A stretch of 64,000 bases of DNA from Mycobacterium parmense (lineage in GTDB: Bacteria; Actinomycetota; Actinomycetes; Mycobacteriales; Mycobacteriaceae): contig NZ_AP022614.1 in the NCBI RefSeq assembly GCF_010730575.1, forward strand, positions 496,001 to 560,000, in the 5' to 3' direction. Of this stretch, positions 40,624 through 50,653 are shown one piece after another. The notes under the pieces are model-generated. The model made no database searches and was not told where the DNA came from. It saw nothing but the letters and a program-made list of their open reading frames with translations. How positions within the stretch are numbered: position 1 is the first letter of the stretch; each line of letters opens with the position of its first letter. Position numbers and translations under genes: made by a program.

Positions 40624-42840
40624 TTGACAACGAGCGCGCTAAAAGGATCCGGCCCGGCCGCCGAAACAACCCCGACCGACACCGGGGGTGTCGAGGAGAG
40701 CGAGGCGGCCAAGACCGAGAAATTCCGGCGCCGCCGGTTCTTTCGCATCGGCATCCAGTCCAAGCTGTTGGTGCTGCTGCTGGTCTGCAGCATCCTGTCC
40801 ATCGCGATGATCGGGCTGATCGGGGCACTGTCCGGCCGAAGTGCGTTGCGGCAGGTCGAGTCCGAGCGGCTGATCGAACTTCGCGAGTCACAGCGGCGGC
40901 AGGTGCAGGCGCTGTTCAAGGAGGTGACCGGCTCGCTGATTGTTTACAGCGGCGGATTCAGCATCGTCGAGGCGGTGAATGCGTTCAGCGCCGGGATGAA
41001 CCAATTGGCGAACGCGACCATCACGCCGGCCCAGCAACAGGCCCTCGTCGACCACTACACCAACGACATGATCAAACCGATCAAGCGAATAACCGGCGAC
41101 ACCATAGATCTGAATCTGGTGCTGCCGAGTTCCAATGCGCAGAAATACCTTCAGGCGTATTACACCGCGCCATTCGGCTCGCAGGCCGACGCCCGGGCCG
41201 TCAACGATGCGGGCGACGGCAGCGCATGGTCGGCGGCCAACGCGCGCTACGGCTTCTACCTGCGCAACATCGTCACCCGTTTCGACTTCCCCGACGCGAT
41301 GCTGCTCGACGCGCAAGGCAACGTCGTCTACACCGTGAACAAGGGACCGGACCTGGGGACCAACATCCTCGACGGGCCGTACCGCGAATCGAACCTGCGC
41401 GAGGCTTACCGAAAAGCGATGGCATCAAACGACATCAACTTCGTCTGGATCACCGACTTCCAGCCGTACCAGCCGCAACTCGACGCCCCGACGGCGTGGG
41501 TGGTGTCTCCGATCGGGATGAACGGCAAGATCGACGGCGTCATGGCCCTGCCGCTACCCATCGCGAAACTCAACCGGATCATGACCGCCAACGGGCACTG
41601 GGAACAGGCCGGCATGGGCCCGTCGACCGAGACGTACCTGGCGGGTCCCGACGGCCTGATGCGTTCCGATTCGCGACTGTTCCTGCAGGACCCGCAGGAA
41701 TACAAGCGGGAGGCGATCGAGTCCGGCACCCCGCCCGACGTCGTCAACGAGGCGATCCGGCTGGGCGGCACGACGTTGGTGCAACCGGTCTGGACGGCTG
41801 GGCTGCGCGCCGCCCTGCGGGGACAGACCGGAGTCGTCAGCGCCACCGATTACATGGGCAACAGGGAGCTGGAGGCCTACGCGCCGCTGGACGTGCCCAA
41901 TTCCGATCTGCACTGGGCGGTTCTGGCCACCCGGGACGACTCCGATGCGTTTGCCCGGCTCGGAAAGTTCAGCCAGACACTCGTCGTCGCGGTCACGGCG
42001 ATGGTCTTCACCGTGTGCATCGCGTCGATGCTGATTGCCCAGTTGATGCTGCGGCCGGTCCGGCGGCTGCAGGCCGGCACCCAGAAGATCAGCTCCGGCG
42101 ACTACGACGTCAACATCCCCGTCAAGTCGCGCGACGAAATCGGTGATCTGACGGCGGCTTTCAACGAGATGAGCCGAAGCCTCGCGATCAAGGACGAACT
42201 GCTCAACGAGCAGCGCCGCGAAAACGACGCCCTGCTGCTGGCCTTGATGCCCGAGTCGGTGGTGCAACGGTACCGCGAGGGCAAGGAGACCGTGGCCCAG
42301 AAGCACCAGGACGTCGCCATCATCTACGCCGACGTCGTCGGCCTCGACGAGATTTCCGACGACGTCTCGGGCAACGAACTGGTCGGGATCATCGACGAGC
42401 TGTTCCGTCAGTTCGACTCGGCTGCCGAAGCCCTTGGCGTCGAACGGATTCGCACCTTCCACAACGGCTACCTGGCGAGCTGCGGCGTGATCACCCCCCG
42501 ACTGGACAGCATCCACCGCAGCGTCGACTTCGCCCTCGAGATGCGCCACATCATCGAGCGGTTCAACGGCCAGACCGGTCACCAGTTGGGCCTGCGGGTG
42601 GGCATCAGCACCGGCAACGTCGTCAGCGGGCTGGTGGGCCGGTCGAGCCTCATCTACGACATGTGGGGGGCCGCGGTGAGCCTGGCCTACCAGATGCACA
42701 GCGGTGCACCGCAACCCGGGATCTACGTGACCTCGCAGGTCTACGACGTGATGCGCGACGTGCGGCAGTTCACGCCCGGCGGCACCATCTCGGTCGGGGG
42801 TAGCGAGCAGGCCATCTACCGGTTGACGGAGCGGTCATGA
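40624..42840 (+). CDS. Membrane class III nucleotide cyclase homologue, catalytically degenerate
   Basis: A 738-residue protein: transmembrane segment near residues 46-66, extracytoplasmic sensor domain, second segment near 455-480, HAMP domain, then a C-terminal cyclase domain. The first metal Asp is present (Asp570 in YADVVGL). The second is replaced by Asn614 (FHNGYLAS), and the WGDxVNxAxR region reads WGAAVSLAYQ, with Ala683, Ser686 and Gln690 in place of Asp, Asn and Arg. Cyclase activity is therefore doubtful. TTG 40624 with AGAGGCGG upstream is the likely start. It matches Rv2435c and overlaps the MscS gene by four bases. Confidence 0.88.
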   Translation: MTTSALKGSGPAAETTPTDTGGVEESEAAKTEKFRRRRFFRIGIQSKLLVLLLVCSILSIAMIGLIGALSGRSALRQVESERLIELRESQRRQVQALFKEVTGSLIVYSGGFSIVEAVNAFSAGMNQLANATITPAQQQALVDHYTNDMIKPIKRITGDTIDLNLVLPSSNAQKYLQAYYTAPFGSQADARAVNDAGDGSAWSAANARYGFYLRNIVTRFDFPDAMLLDAQGNVVYTVNKGPDLGTNILDGPYRESNLREAYRKAMASNDINFVWITDFQPYQPQLDAPTAWVVSPIGMNGKIDGVMALPLPIAKLNRIMTANGHWEQAGMGPSTETYLAGPDGLMRSDSRLFLQDPQEYKREAIESGTPPDVVNEAIRLGGTTLVQPVWTAGLRAALRGQTGVVSATDYMGNRELEAYAPLDVPNSDLHWAVLATRDDSDAFARLGKFSQTLVVAVTAMVFTVCIASMLIAQLMLRPVRRLQAGTQKISSGDYDVNIPVKSRDEIGDLTAAFNEMSRSLAIKDELLNEQRRENDALLLALMPESVVQRYREGKETVAQKHQDVAIIYADVVGLDEISDDVSGNELVGIIDELFRQFDSAAEALGVERIRTFHNGYLASCGVITPRLDSIHRSVDFALEMRHIIERFNGQTGHQLGLRVGISTGNVVSGLVGRSSLIYDMWGAAVSLAYQMHSGAPQPGIYVTSQVYDVMRDVRQFTPGGTISVGGSEQAIYRLTERS

Positions 42841-44282
42841 ACGCATTCCATACGTCGTGGTTCTACTGGGGTGTCGGTATCGCGATCGGGTTCCCGATCG
42901 CCATGATCCTGCTCACCGAGCTGCAGCACGCGCTGGTCCGGCGGAACAGTCGCCTGGCGCGCCAGGTGAGCCTGCTGCGCAACTATCTGGTGCCGCTCAC
43001 CGCGTTCCTGCTGCTGATCGTCAATGCCTGGCAGATCCCGGCCGGCACCGAGCTGGTGCGGATCCTCACCACGGTGTTCGGCTTCCTTGTCCTGGTGCTG
43101 CTGCTGTCCGGGTTCAACGCGACGGTCTTCGACGGCGCGCCGGAGGGCAGTTGGCGCAAACGGTTGCCCGCCATCTTCCTCGACGTCGGCCGCTTCGCGG
43201 TGATCGGCGTCGGCCTGGCGCTGATTCTGTCCTACGTCTGGGGAGTGCGGGTCGGTGGCCTGTTCACCGCGCTGGGCGTCACCTCGGTGGTCATCGGCCT
43301 GATGCTGCAGAACTCCGTCGGCCAGATCGTGTCGGGCCTGTTCATGCTTTTCGAGCAGCCGTTCCGGATCAACGACTGGCTGGACGCGCCGTCGGCCCGC
43401 GGGCGTGTGGTCGAAGTGAACTGGCGGGCAGTGCATATCGACACGGGAAGCGGCATTCGGATCACGCCGAACTCGGTGCTGGCCACCACCTCCTTCACGA
43501 ACCTCAGTCGCCCGTCGGCCGCGCACGACTGCGACATCACCACCAAGTTCGCCGTCGCCGACTCCCCGGACAAGGTGTGCGCCTTGCTGATTGGGGTTGC
43601 CGCAGCGCTGCCGCAGCTCAAGACGGGGGTGGTCCCGCCCATCGCCGTGCCGATGGGCGCCGGCGAGTACCGCACGACGGTCAGGTTGATGTCGCCGGCG
43701 GACGCGACGGCCGCCCAGGCCACGTTCCTGCGGTGGGTCTGGTACGCCGCGCGCCGGGAGCGCCTTCACCTCGACGGCGCCGGTGACGACTTCTCCACGA
43801 CACACCGTGTGGAGGATGCGTTGCGCAAGGTCGTCGCGCCGGCTTTGCGGCTGAGCCTCGCCGACCAGCAATCGCTGGTCGCGCGCGCACGCGTCGTTCG
43901 CTATGGCGCCGACGAGTTGGTCGAGCGAGCCGGCGAGGTGTCCACCGGGATGACCTTCCTGATCGCCGGCAGGGTGCGCTTGACGGCGACCGCGCCGGAC
44001 GGGACGTCGATACCGGTCAGCACCCTGGACGAGGGGGAATTCCTCGGGCTGACCGCGCTGACCCGCCAGCCCAACCTGGCCGGCGCCTACGCGCTGGACG
44101 AGGTGACCGCGTTGCAGATCAAGCGGGACGACCTCGAGGAGGTCGTGATGAACAAGCCCGCGTTGCTGCAGGACCTGGGCAGGCTCATCGACGAACGGCA
44201 AAGCAAGGTGCGGCAGGCGACGCGCCGCAACCGCAAGGGCGCGCAGGTGATCAACAGCGGGCCGCCTCACATGACCGTTTAA
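42837..44282 (+). CDS. MscS-family channel with C-terminal cyclic-nucleotide-binding domain
   Basis: A 481-residue membrane protein. Four or five hydrophobic segments occupy residues 10-165, including the MscS pore region [30 protein letters not shown]. The beta domain follows ([29 protein letters not shown]). A CRP-like cNMP-binding domain spans about residues 345-460 ([33 protein letters not shown]). It probably gates ion flow in response to membrane tension and a bound nucleotide or other ligand. ATG 42837 overlaps the cyclase stop, so the two are coupled. Same length as Rv2434c. Confidence 0.92.
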   Translation: MNAFHTSWFYWGVGIAIGFPIAMILLTELQHALVRRNSRLARQVSLLRNYLVPLTAFLLLIVNAWQIPAGTELVRILTTVFGFLVLVLLLSGFNATVFDGAPEGSWRKRLPAIFLDVGRFAVIGVGLALILSYVWGVRVGGLFTALGVTSVVIGLMLQNSVGQIVSGLFMLFEQPFRINDWLDAPSARGRVVEVNWRAVHIDTGSGIRITPNSVLATTSFTNLSRPSAAHDCDITTKFAVADSPDKVCALLIGVAAALPQLKTGVVPPIAVPMGAGEYRTTVRLMSPADATAAQATFLRWVWYAARRERLHLDGAGDDFSTTHRVEDALRKVVAPALRLSLADQQSLVARARVVRYGADELVERAGEVSTGMTFLIAGRVRLTATAPDGTSIPVSTLDEGEFLGLTALTRQPNLAGAYALDEVTALQIKRDDLEEVVMNKPALLQDLGRLIDERQSKVRQATRRNRKGAQVINSGPPHMTV

Positions 44283-44301
44283 GGCCCGCTACCCTGGATC
44301 G

Positions 44302-45561
44302 ATGAGTGTGCAAGCACCCGCGCTCCCTGACTTGCGCCAAGAGGTTCACAACGCCGCTCGCCGCGCCCGGGTGGCCTCCCGCGCCCTGGCTTTGCTGCCC
44401 ACCGTCGCCAAGGACCAGGCTCTGCGGTCCGCCGCGGATGCCGTCGCGGGCCACACCGGGCTCATCCTGGCGGCCAACGCCGAAGACCTCGAAGTGGCGC
44501 GCGCGGTCGGCACCCCGACCGCGATGCTCGACCGGTTGGCGCTCAACGCCAAGCGCGTCGAGGGGATGGCCGCAGGTCTGCGCCAGGTCGCCGGGTTGCC
44601 CGACCCCGTGGGCGAGGTGCTGCGCGGGTATACGCTGCCCAACGGGCTGCACCTGCGCCAGCAGCGGGTTCCGCTCGGGGTCATCGGAATGATCTACGAG
44701 GGCCGGCCCAACGTCACCGTCGACGCTTTCGGATTGGCGCTCAAGTCCGGCAACGCCGTGCTGCTGCGCGGCAGTTCGTCGGCGGCCAGGTCCAACCAAA
44801 CGCTCGTCCAGGTGTTGCGCGCCGCGCTGGTCAGCGAGGACTTGCCGGCCGACGCGGTCCAGTTGCTCTCGGCCGCCGACCGGTCCACCGTGACGCACCT
44901 GATTCAGGCCCGCGGCCTGGTCGACGTGGTCATCCCGCGCGGGGGGGCCACGCTGATCGACGCGGTCGTGCGCGACGCGCAGGTGCCCACCATCGAGACC
45001 GGAGTCGGCAACTGCCACGTCTACGTGCACGAGGGCGCCGACCTCGACGTCGCCGAGCGCATCCTGCTGAACTCCAAGACGCGACGGCCCAGCGTCTGCA
45101 ACGCCGCCGAGACGTTGCTGGTGGACGCCGCGATCGCCGGACACGCGCTGCCCAGGCTGGTGGGCGCCCTGCAGGACGCCGGCGTGCGGGTGCACCTCTG
45201 TTCGGAGGGGGAGGCCGGCGAGGACGACCTGCGCCGCGAATACCTGTCGATGGACATCGCGGTGGCAGTGGTCGACGGGATCGACGCTGCCATCGCCCAC
45301 ATCAACGAGTACGGCACCGGACACACCGAGGCCATCGTGACGAGCAATATGGCTGCGGCGCAACGCTTTACCGACGGCGTCGACGCCGCCGCGGTGATGG
45401 TCAACGCGTCGACGGCGTTCACCGACGGCGAGCAATTCGGTTTCGGCGCCGAGATCGGCATCTCGACGCAGAAGCTGCATGCGCGCGGACCGATGGGGCT
45501 GCCGGAACTGACCTCGACCAAATGGATCGCGTGGGGAGACGGGCAGATTCGCCCCGTCTGA
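44302..45561 (+). CDS. proA: Gamma-glutamyl phosphate reductase
   Basis: A 419-residue aldehyde-dehydrogenase-fold enzyme of proline synthesis that reduces glutamyl 5-phosphate to the semialdehyde with NADPH. Catalytic Cys266 is in [36 protein letters not shown] and [16 protein letters not shown] are family signatures. It starts 19 bases after the MscS gene; in M. tuberculosis several genes, including PE25, PPE41 and ahpC/ahpD, lie between. Next downstream is the MoxR gene after 27 bases. Confidence 0.97.
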   Translation: MSVQAPALPDLRQEVHNAARRARVASRALALLPTVAKDQALRSAADAVAGHTGLILAANAEDLEVARAVGTPTAMLDRLALNAKRVEGMAAGLRQVAGLPDPVGEVLRGYTLPNGLHLRQQRVPLGVIGMIYEGRPNVTVDAFGLALKSGNAVLLRGSSSAARSNQTLVQVLRAALVSEDLPADAVQLLSAADRSTVTHLIQARGLVDVVIPRGGATLIDAVVRDAQVPTIETGVGNCHVYVHEGADLDVAERILLNSKTRRPSVCNAAETLLVDAAIAGHALPRLVGALQDAGVRVHLCSEGEAGEDDLRREYLSMDIAVAVVDGIDAAIAHINEYGTGHTEAIVTSNMAAAQRFTDGVDAAAVMVNASTAFTDGEQFGFGAEIGISTQKLHARGPMGLPELTSTKWIAWGDGQIRPV

Positions 45562-45588
45562 CGCCTGTTGCCTTAGGAGAAACCGATT

Positions 45589-46464
45589 GTGAGCGTGCCC
45601 GCCCGGTCCGTCCCGCTGTTCGCCGACATCGACGACGTCTCGCGACGGTTGGCCGGCACCGGCTACCTGCCCGACACGGCCACCGCGACGGCGGTGTTCC
45701 TCGCCGACCGGCTCGGCAAGCCCTTGCTCGTGGAGGGTCCCGCGGGCGTCGGCAAGACCGAACTGGCCCGCGCCGTCGCCCAGGCCACCGGCTCGGGCCT
45801 GGTGCGGCTGCAGTGCTACGAGGGCGTGGACGAGGCCCGCGCGCTCTACGAGTGGAACCACGCCAAGCAGATACTCCGTATTCAGGCCGGCTCGGGTGAC
45901 TGGGACCAGACCAAGGACGACGTGTTCAGCGAGGAATTCCTGCTGCAGCGTCCACTGCTGACCGCGATCCGGCGCACCGAACCGACCGTGCTGTTGATCG
46001 ACGAAACCGACAAGGCCGACATCGAAATCGAGGGCCTGCTGCTCGAGGTGCTATCCGACTTCGCGGTGACCGTGCCCGAACTGGGCACGCTGACCGCCGA
46101 GCGCGCGCCCTTCGTCCTGCTGACCTCCAACGCCACCCGCGAGCTTTCCGAGGCGCTCAAGCGTCGATGCCTGTTCTTGCACATCGACTTTCCCAGTCCC
46201 GAACTCGAGCGGCGCATCCTGCTCTCCCGCGTCCCCGAGCTGCCCGAGCACCTGGCCGCCGAGCTGGTGCGCATCATCGGTGTGCTGCGCGGGATGCAGC
46301 TCAAGAAGGTGCCGTCCATCGCCGAGACCATCGACTGGGGCCGCACGCTGCTCGCGCTGGGTCTGGACACCATCGACGACGCGGTGGTCGCCGCGACGCT
46401 CGGCGTGGTGCTCAAACATCAATCCGACCAGCAGCGCGCCAGCGGCGAGCTGCGGCTGAATTAG
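45589..46464 (+). CDS. MoxR-type AAA+ ATPase
   Basis: A 291-residue ATPase of the MoxR class, chaperone-like proteins that act with VWA proteins to mature enzymes or complexes. Walker A is EGPAGVGKTELARAV (near residue 45), Walker B is VLLIDETDKADIE, and sensor 1 is LLTSNATRELSEALKRRC. Start GTG 45589 has TTAGGAGAA upstream. The VWA partner gene follows after seven bases. Equivalent to Rv2426c. The client of this pair in mycobacteria is not known. Confidence 0.93.
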   Translation: MSVPARSVPLFADIDDVSRRLAGTGYLPDTATATAVFLADRLGKPLLVEGPAGVGKTELARAVAQATGSGLVRLQCYEGVDEARALYEWNHAKQILRIQAGSGDWDQTKDDVFSEEFLLQRPLLTAIRRTEPTVLLIDETDKADIEIEGLLLEVLSDFAVTVPELGTLTAERAPFVLLTSNATRELSEALKRRCLFLHIDFPSPELERRILLSRVPELPEHLAAELVRIIGVLRGMQLKKVPSIAETIDWGRTLLALGLDTIDDAVVAATLGVVLKHQSDQQRASGELRLN

Positions 46465-46471
46465 GGCGCTG

Positions 46472-47920
46472 ATGGCCGCCCGACGCATCCGCCCCGCCCG
46501 TCCGATCGCCCCGCACGGGCTGCCCGGCCACCTGGTCGGTTTCGTGGAAGCCCTTCGCGCAGCCGGCATTTCGGTGGGTCCGTCGGAGACGGTGGATGCG
46601 GGCCGGGTGATGGCCGCGCTCGACCTGGCCGAGCGCGAGGTGCTGCGCGAGGGTCTCGCCTGCGCGGTGCTGCGCCGGCCGGACCATCGCGAGACCTACG
46701 ACGCCATGTTCGACCTGTGGTTTCCGGCGGCGCTGGGCACCCGCGCGGTGGTCCTGGAGGAGGGGGCGCCCGACACGCCGGGTGACGACTCGCTGCCGCC
46801 CGAGGACATCGAGGCGATGCGCCAGATGCTGGTGGACCTGCTCACCGACAACCCGGACCTGGCCGACATGGATGAGCGGCTGGTCGCGATGATCTCCCGA
46901 ATCGTCGAGGCCTACGGTAAATACAGCTCCAGCCGCGGTCCGTCGTTCTCGTCCTACCAGGCGCTCAAGGCGATGGCGCTCGACGAGCTGGAGGGCAAGC
47001 TGCTCGCGGGCCTGCTCGCGCCCTACGGCGACGAGCCCACGCCCACCCAGGAGCAGATCGCCAAAGCGCTTGCCGCGCAGCGCATCACGCAGTTACGCAA
47101 GATGGTGGACGCCGAGACCAAGCGCCGCACCGCCGAGCAGCTCGGCCGCGAGCACGTCCAGATGTACGGCATCCCGCAACTTTCCGAGAACGTCGAGTTC
47201 CTGCGTGCTTCCGGCGAACAGTTACGCCAGATGCGGCGTGTGGTGCAGCCGCTGGCGCGCACGCTGGCGACCCGGCTGGCCGCCCGCCGGCGGCGCGCCC
47301 GCGCCGGGTCGATCGACCTGCGCAAAACGCTGCGCAAGTCGATGTCCACCGGCGGTGTGCCGATCGACGTCGTGCTGGCCAAGCCCCGCCCGGCGCGCCC
47401 GGAACTGGTGGTGTTGTGCGACGTGTCCGGCTCCGTCGCCGGTTTCAGCCACTTCACCCTGCTGCTGGTTCACGCGCTGCGCCAACAGTTTTCCAGGGTT
47501 CGCGTCTTCGCCTTCATCGACACCACCGACGAGGTGACCCACATGTTCGGGCCCGAGGCCGACCTGGCCGTGGCGATCCAGCGGATCACCCGGGAGGCCG
47601 GCGTGTACAGCCGCGACGGGCACTCCGACTACGGCAACGCGTTCGCCACGTTCCAGCAGGCCTTCCCCAACGTGCTGTCGCCGCGCAGCTCGCTGCTGGT
47701 GCTCGGCGACGGGCGTACCAACTACCGCAACCCGGAGACCGAGCTGCTGGCCCACATGGTGACCGCCAGCCGGCACGCGCACTGGCTCAATCCCGAACCC
47801 AAACACCTGTGGGGTAGCGGTGACTCGGCGGTGCCGCGCTACCAAGAGGTGATCACCATGCACGAGTGCCGCTCGGCCAAGCAGTTGGCCGCGGTCATCG
47901 ACCAGCTGCTGCCGGTCTGA
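46472..47920 (+). CDS. VWA-domain protein (CoxE-like), partner of MoxR
   Basis: A 482-residue protein. The N-terminal two thirds are helical and CoxE-like with basic stretches ([13 protein letters not shown]). A C-terminal von Willebrand A domain contains the MIDAS motif DVSGSVAG with Asp317, the later Thr/Asp elements in FIDTTDEV and [14 protein letters not shown]. It likely couples metal-dependent ligand binding to the neighbouring MoxR ATPase. ATG 46472 is seven bases after the MoxR stop. Equivalent to Rv2425c. A 95-base gap separates it from nadD. Confidence 0.92.
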   Translation: MAARRIRPARPIAPHGLPGHLVGFVEALRAAGISVGPSETVDAGRVMAALDLAEREVLREGLACAVLRRPDHRETYDAMFDLWFPAALGTRAVVLEEGAPDTPGDDSLPPEDIEAMRQMLVDLLTDNPDLADMDERLVAMISRIVEAYGKYSSSRGPSFSSYQALKAMALDELEGKLLAGLLAPYGDEPTPTQEQIAKALAAQRITQLRKMVDAETKRRTAEQLGREHVQMYGIPQLSENVEFLRASGEQLRQMRRVVQPLARTLATRLAARRRRARAGSIDLRKTLRKSMSTGGVPIDVVLAKPRPARPELVVLCDVSGSVAGFSHFTLLLVHALRQQFSRVRVFAFIDTTDEVTHMFGPEADLAVAIQRITREAGVYSRDGHSDYGNAFATFQQAFPNVLSPRSSLLVLGDGRTNYRNPETELLAHMVTASRHAHWLNPEPKHLWGSGDSAVPRYQEVITMHECRSAKQLAAVIDQLLPV

Positions 47921-48015
47921 TCGACGCCGAGGCCGGCGCGGCCCTCACCCCGGCGGCGCGGCAGCCCCGCCGACGGATCGGGGGAGGATCGCTGCCTCAA
48001 GTAAGCTGGCAAATC

Positions 48016-48675
48016 GTGCAAAAGCAGCTTCGCAGGTTGGGTGTGATGGGTGGGACGTTCGATCCCATCCATTACGGTCACCTGGTTGCCGCCAGCGAGG
48101 TCGCCGATCTGTTCGACCTCGACCAGGTGATCTTCGTGCCCAGCGGTCAGCCGTGGCAGAAGGATCGGCACGTCTCCGCCGCCGAGGACCGGTACCTGAT
48201 GACGGTGATCGCCACGGCGTCCAACCCGCGGTTCTCGGTGAGCCGCGTCGACATCGACCGCGCCGGGCCCACCTACACCCGGGACACGCTGCGCGATCTG
48301 CACGCCGTCAACCCCGATTCGGAGCTGTACTTCATCACCGGCGCCGACGCGCTTGCGTCGATCCTGTCGTGGCAGGGCTGGGAGACGCTGTTCGAACTGG
48401 CGCGGTTCGTCGGCGTCAGCCGCCCCGGCTACGAGCTGCGGCGTGAGCACATCACCGGCGTGCTGGGCGAACTGCCCGAGGAGGTGTTGACCCTGGTCGA
48501 GATCCCGGCGCTCGCGATCTCCTCGACCGACTGCCGCCGGCGCGCTCAGGAGCACCGGCCGCTGTGGTACCTGATGCCCGACGGCGTGGTGCAGTACGTC
48601 TCGAAACGCCGCCTCTACCGCGACGGCGAGGGGGCCGCCGGCCGACCGACCCTGGCCGCCGGGAACAACGCATGA
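48016..48675 (+). CDS. nadD: Nicotinate-nucleotide adenylyltransferase
   Basis: A 219-residue enzyme that adenylates nicotinic acid mononucleotide in NAD synthesis. The nucleotidyltransferase motif is [18 protein letters not shown], and [18 protein letters not shown] is the ISSTxxR motif. GTG 48016 is the proposed start; ATG 48046 would remove part of the first strand. It ends in a four-base overlap with rsfS. Its product is amidated by NadE, encoded 15 kb upstream in this window. In M. tuberculosis NadD is essential (known). Confidence 0.94.
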   Translation: MQKQLRRLGVMGGTFDPIHYGHLVAASEVADLFDLDQVIFVPSGQPWQKDRHVSAAEDRYLMTVIATASNPRFSVSRVDIDRAGPTYTRDTLRDLHAVNPDSELYFITGADALASILSWQGWETLFELARFVGVSRPGYELRREHITGVLGELPEEVLTLVEIPALAISSTDCRRRAQEHRPLWYLMPDGVVQYVSKRRLYRDGEGAAGRPTLAAGNNA

Positions 48676-49079
48676 GCGCGACCCCGGAAGCGATCGACAT
48701 GGCGACCGTGGCCGCGGGCGCGGCCGCCGCCAAGCTGGCCAACGACGTCGTCGTCATCGACGTCTCGGGACAGCTGGTAATCACCGACTGCTTCGTCATC
48801 GCCTCGGCGTCCAACGAGCGACAGGTGAACGCCATCGTCGACGAGGTCGAGGAGAAGATGCGGCGGGCCGGGTACAAGCCGGCGCGCCGCGAGGGCACCC
48901 GGGAGGGCCGCTGGACCCTGCTGGACTACCGCGACATCGTCGTGCACATCCAGCATCAGGACGACCGCGATTTCTACGCGCTGGACCGGCTGTGGGGCGA
49001 CTGCCCGGTGGTCCAGGTGGAGCTGACGGGCGACACCGGGGACGCCGAGGCCTCCGACGGATCGGCGGGCGTGCCGTGA
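48672..49079 (+). CDS. rsfS: Ribosomal silencing factor RsfS
   Basis: A 135-residue protein of the RsfS/Iojap family that binds ribosomal protein L14 and blocks subunit joining during starvation. The signature [28 protein letters not shown] is present in two adjoining parts, and [28 protein letters not shown] is the family core. ATG 48672 overlaps the nadD stop (ATGA) and its own stop overlaps gpgP (GTGA). A longer upstream start would run inside nadD. Confidence 0.95.
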   Translation: MSATPEAIDMATVAAGAAAAKLANDVVVIDVSGQLVITDCFVIASASNERQVNAIVDEVEEKMRRAGYKPARREGTREGRWTLLDYRDIVVHIQHQDDRDFYALDRLWGDCPVVQVELTGDTGDAEASDGSAGVP

Positions 49080-49759
49080 TCATCCGGCGGCTGGTGATGC
49101 TGCGGCACGGGCAGACCGACTTCAACCTCGGGTCGCGGATGCAGGGCCAGCTCGACACCGAGCTCAGCGACCTGGGCCGGGCGCAGGCCGTCGCCGCCGC
49201 CGAGGCTCTGGGCAAGCTGCGGCCGCTGCGGATCGTCGCGTCGGATCTGCGGCGCGCCTACGAGACGGCCGTCACGCTGGGGGAGCGGACCGGGCTCGAG
49301 GTGTTCGTCGACGGGCGACTGCGGGAGACGCATCTGGGTGACTGGCAGGGCCTGACACACGCTGAGATCGACGCCGAGGCGCCCGGCGCCCGGCTGGCGT
49401 GGCGCGAGGACGCCACCCGGGCGCCGCACGGCGGGGAGAGCAGGGTCGACGTGGCCGCCCGCAGTCTGCCGGTGGTCGAGGAGCTGGTGGCCGGCGATCC
49501 CGAGTGGGGCCACCCCAACCAGCCGGATCGGCCGGTGGTGCTGGTGGCCCACGGCGGGCTGATCGCCGCGCTCTCGGCGGCGCTGCTGAGGCTCCCGGTT
49601 GTCAACTGGCCGGTGCTGGGCGGGATGGGCAACGCGAGCTGGGTGCAGCTGTCCGGCCACTGTGACGACTCCGGTGGCGATTGCGGAACTCTGGCCGGCA
49701 TCCGCTGGCGCCTGGATGTGTGGAACGCCTCGGCGCAGGTCTCCGGCGATGTCCTCTGA
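49076..49759 (+). CDS. gpgP: Glucosyl-3-phosphoglycerate phosphatase
   Basis: A 227-residue histidine phosphatase that removes phosphate from glucosyl-3-phosphoglycerate on the route to methylglucose lipopolysaccharides. The catalytic motif is LRHGQTD with His11. [10 protein letters not shown] supplies the second phosphate-binding Arg, [10 protein letters not shown] the acidic residue, and [10 protein letters not shown] the second His. GTG 49076 overlaps the rsfS stop. It overlaps octT by 11 bases, and the two act in the same pathway, so this is a functional operon. Confidence 0.92.
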   Translation: MIIRRLVMLRHGQTDFNLGSRMQGQLDTELSDLGRAQAVAAAEALGKLRPLRIVASDLRRAYETAVTLGERTGLEVFVDGRLRETHLGDWQGLTHAEIDAEAPGARLAWREDATRAPHGGESRVDVAARSLPVVEELVAGDPEWGHPNQPDRPVVLVAHGGLIAALSAALLRLPVVNWPVLGGMGNASWVQLSGHCDDSGGDCGTLAGIRWRLDVWNASAQVSGDVL

Positions 49760-50651
49760 ACGGCCCACGCTGCTGATCTTCGCCGATTCGCTGGCCTACT
49801 ACGGCCCCACCGGCGGCCTGCCCGCCGACGATCCGCGCATTTGGCCCAATCTGGTTGCCGCACAACTTGGTTGGGATGTGGAGTTGATCGGCCGCATCGG
49901 CTGGACATGCCGGGACATCTGGTGGGCGGCGACGCAGGACCCGCGCGCCTGGGCGGCACTGCCCCGGGCGGGCGCGGTGGTCTTCGCCACCGGGGGGATG
50001 GACTCGCTGCCGTCGGTGCTGCCGACCGCGCTGCGCGAACTGATCCGCTACGTCCGGCCGCCATGGCTGCGGCGTTGGGTTCGCGACGGCTACGGCTGGG
50101 TGCAGCCCCGACTGTCGCCGGTGGCCCGGCCGGCGCTGCCCGCGCACCTGAGTGCCGACTATCTCGAACAGACGCGCGCCGCAATCGATTTCAACCGCCC
50201 CGGCATCCCGATCGTGGCGTCGCTGCCGTCGGTGCACATCGCCGACACCTACGGGAGGGCTCACCACGGCCGTCCGGGCACGGTCGCGGCGATCACCGAA
50301 TGGGCGCAACGCCACGACGTGCCGCTGGTGGACCTCAAAGACGCTGTCGCCGAAGAGATTCTGAGCGGCCGGGGCAATCCGGACGGCATCCACTGGAATT
50401 TCGAAGCCCATCGGGCGGTGGCCGAACTGATGCTCAAGGCGCTGGCCGAAGCCGGCGTGGCGACGATGCAGAGCGCGCAGCGCGATGAGGAGGAGCCGCG
50501 CAATCAGACCGGCGTGGCGACGATGCAGAGCGCGCAGCGCGATGAGGAGGAGCCGCGCAATCAGACCGGCGTGGCCACGATGCAGAGCGCGCAGCGCGAT
50601 GAGGAGGAGCCGCGCAATCAGACCGGCGTGCCCGACGAGACGCGCGGCTGA
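49749..50651 (+). CDS. octT: Diglucosylglycerate octanoyltransferase, with C-terminal repeats
   Basis: A 300-residue SGNH-fold acyltransferase that puts octanoate on diglucosylglycerate, an early step of methylglucose lipopolysaccharide synthesis. The nucleophile is Ser14 in [11 protein letters not shown], and the Asp/His pair is in [16 protein letters not shown] 49749 starts inside gpgP. M. tuberculosis OctT is about 247 residues; the extra length here is a tail of three exact or near-exact 19-residue repeats (about residues 236-292) after the catalytic domain, followed by GVPDETRG. The tail is rich in Glu, Gln and Arg and not part of the fold. Confidence 0.9.
   Translation: MSSERPTLLIFADSLAYYGPTGGLPADDPRIWPNLVAAQLGWDVELIGRIGWTCRDIWWAATQDPRAWAALPRAGAVVFATGGMDSLPSVLPTALRELIRYVRPPWLRRWVRDGYGWVQPRLSPVARPALPAHLSADYLEQTRAAIDFNRPGIPIVASLPSVHIADTYGRAHHGRPGTVAAITEWAQRHDVPLVDLKDAVAEEILSGRGNPDGIHWNFEAHRAVAELMLKALAEAGVATMQSAQRDEEEPRNQTGVATMQSAQRDEEEPRNQTGVATMQSAQRDEEEPRNQTGVPDETRG
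50454..50624 (+). repeat. Three tandem 57-bp repeats inside octT
   Basis: Units start at 50454, 50511 and 50568 and are identical apart from one base in the third (GTGGCC for GTGGCG). Each encodes [20 protein letters not shown] partial fourth copy (GGCGTG) begins at 50625. The unit length is a multiple of three, so copy number can change without breaking the frame, like a VNTR. Confidence 0.95.
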
Positions 50652-50653
50652 CC

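Noticed and set aside
50454..50624. CRISPR-like array
   Set aside because: The repeats are directly abutting 57-bp units without spacers and are in frame inside octT, so they are a coding minisatellite.
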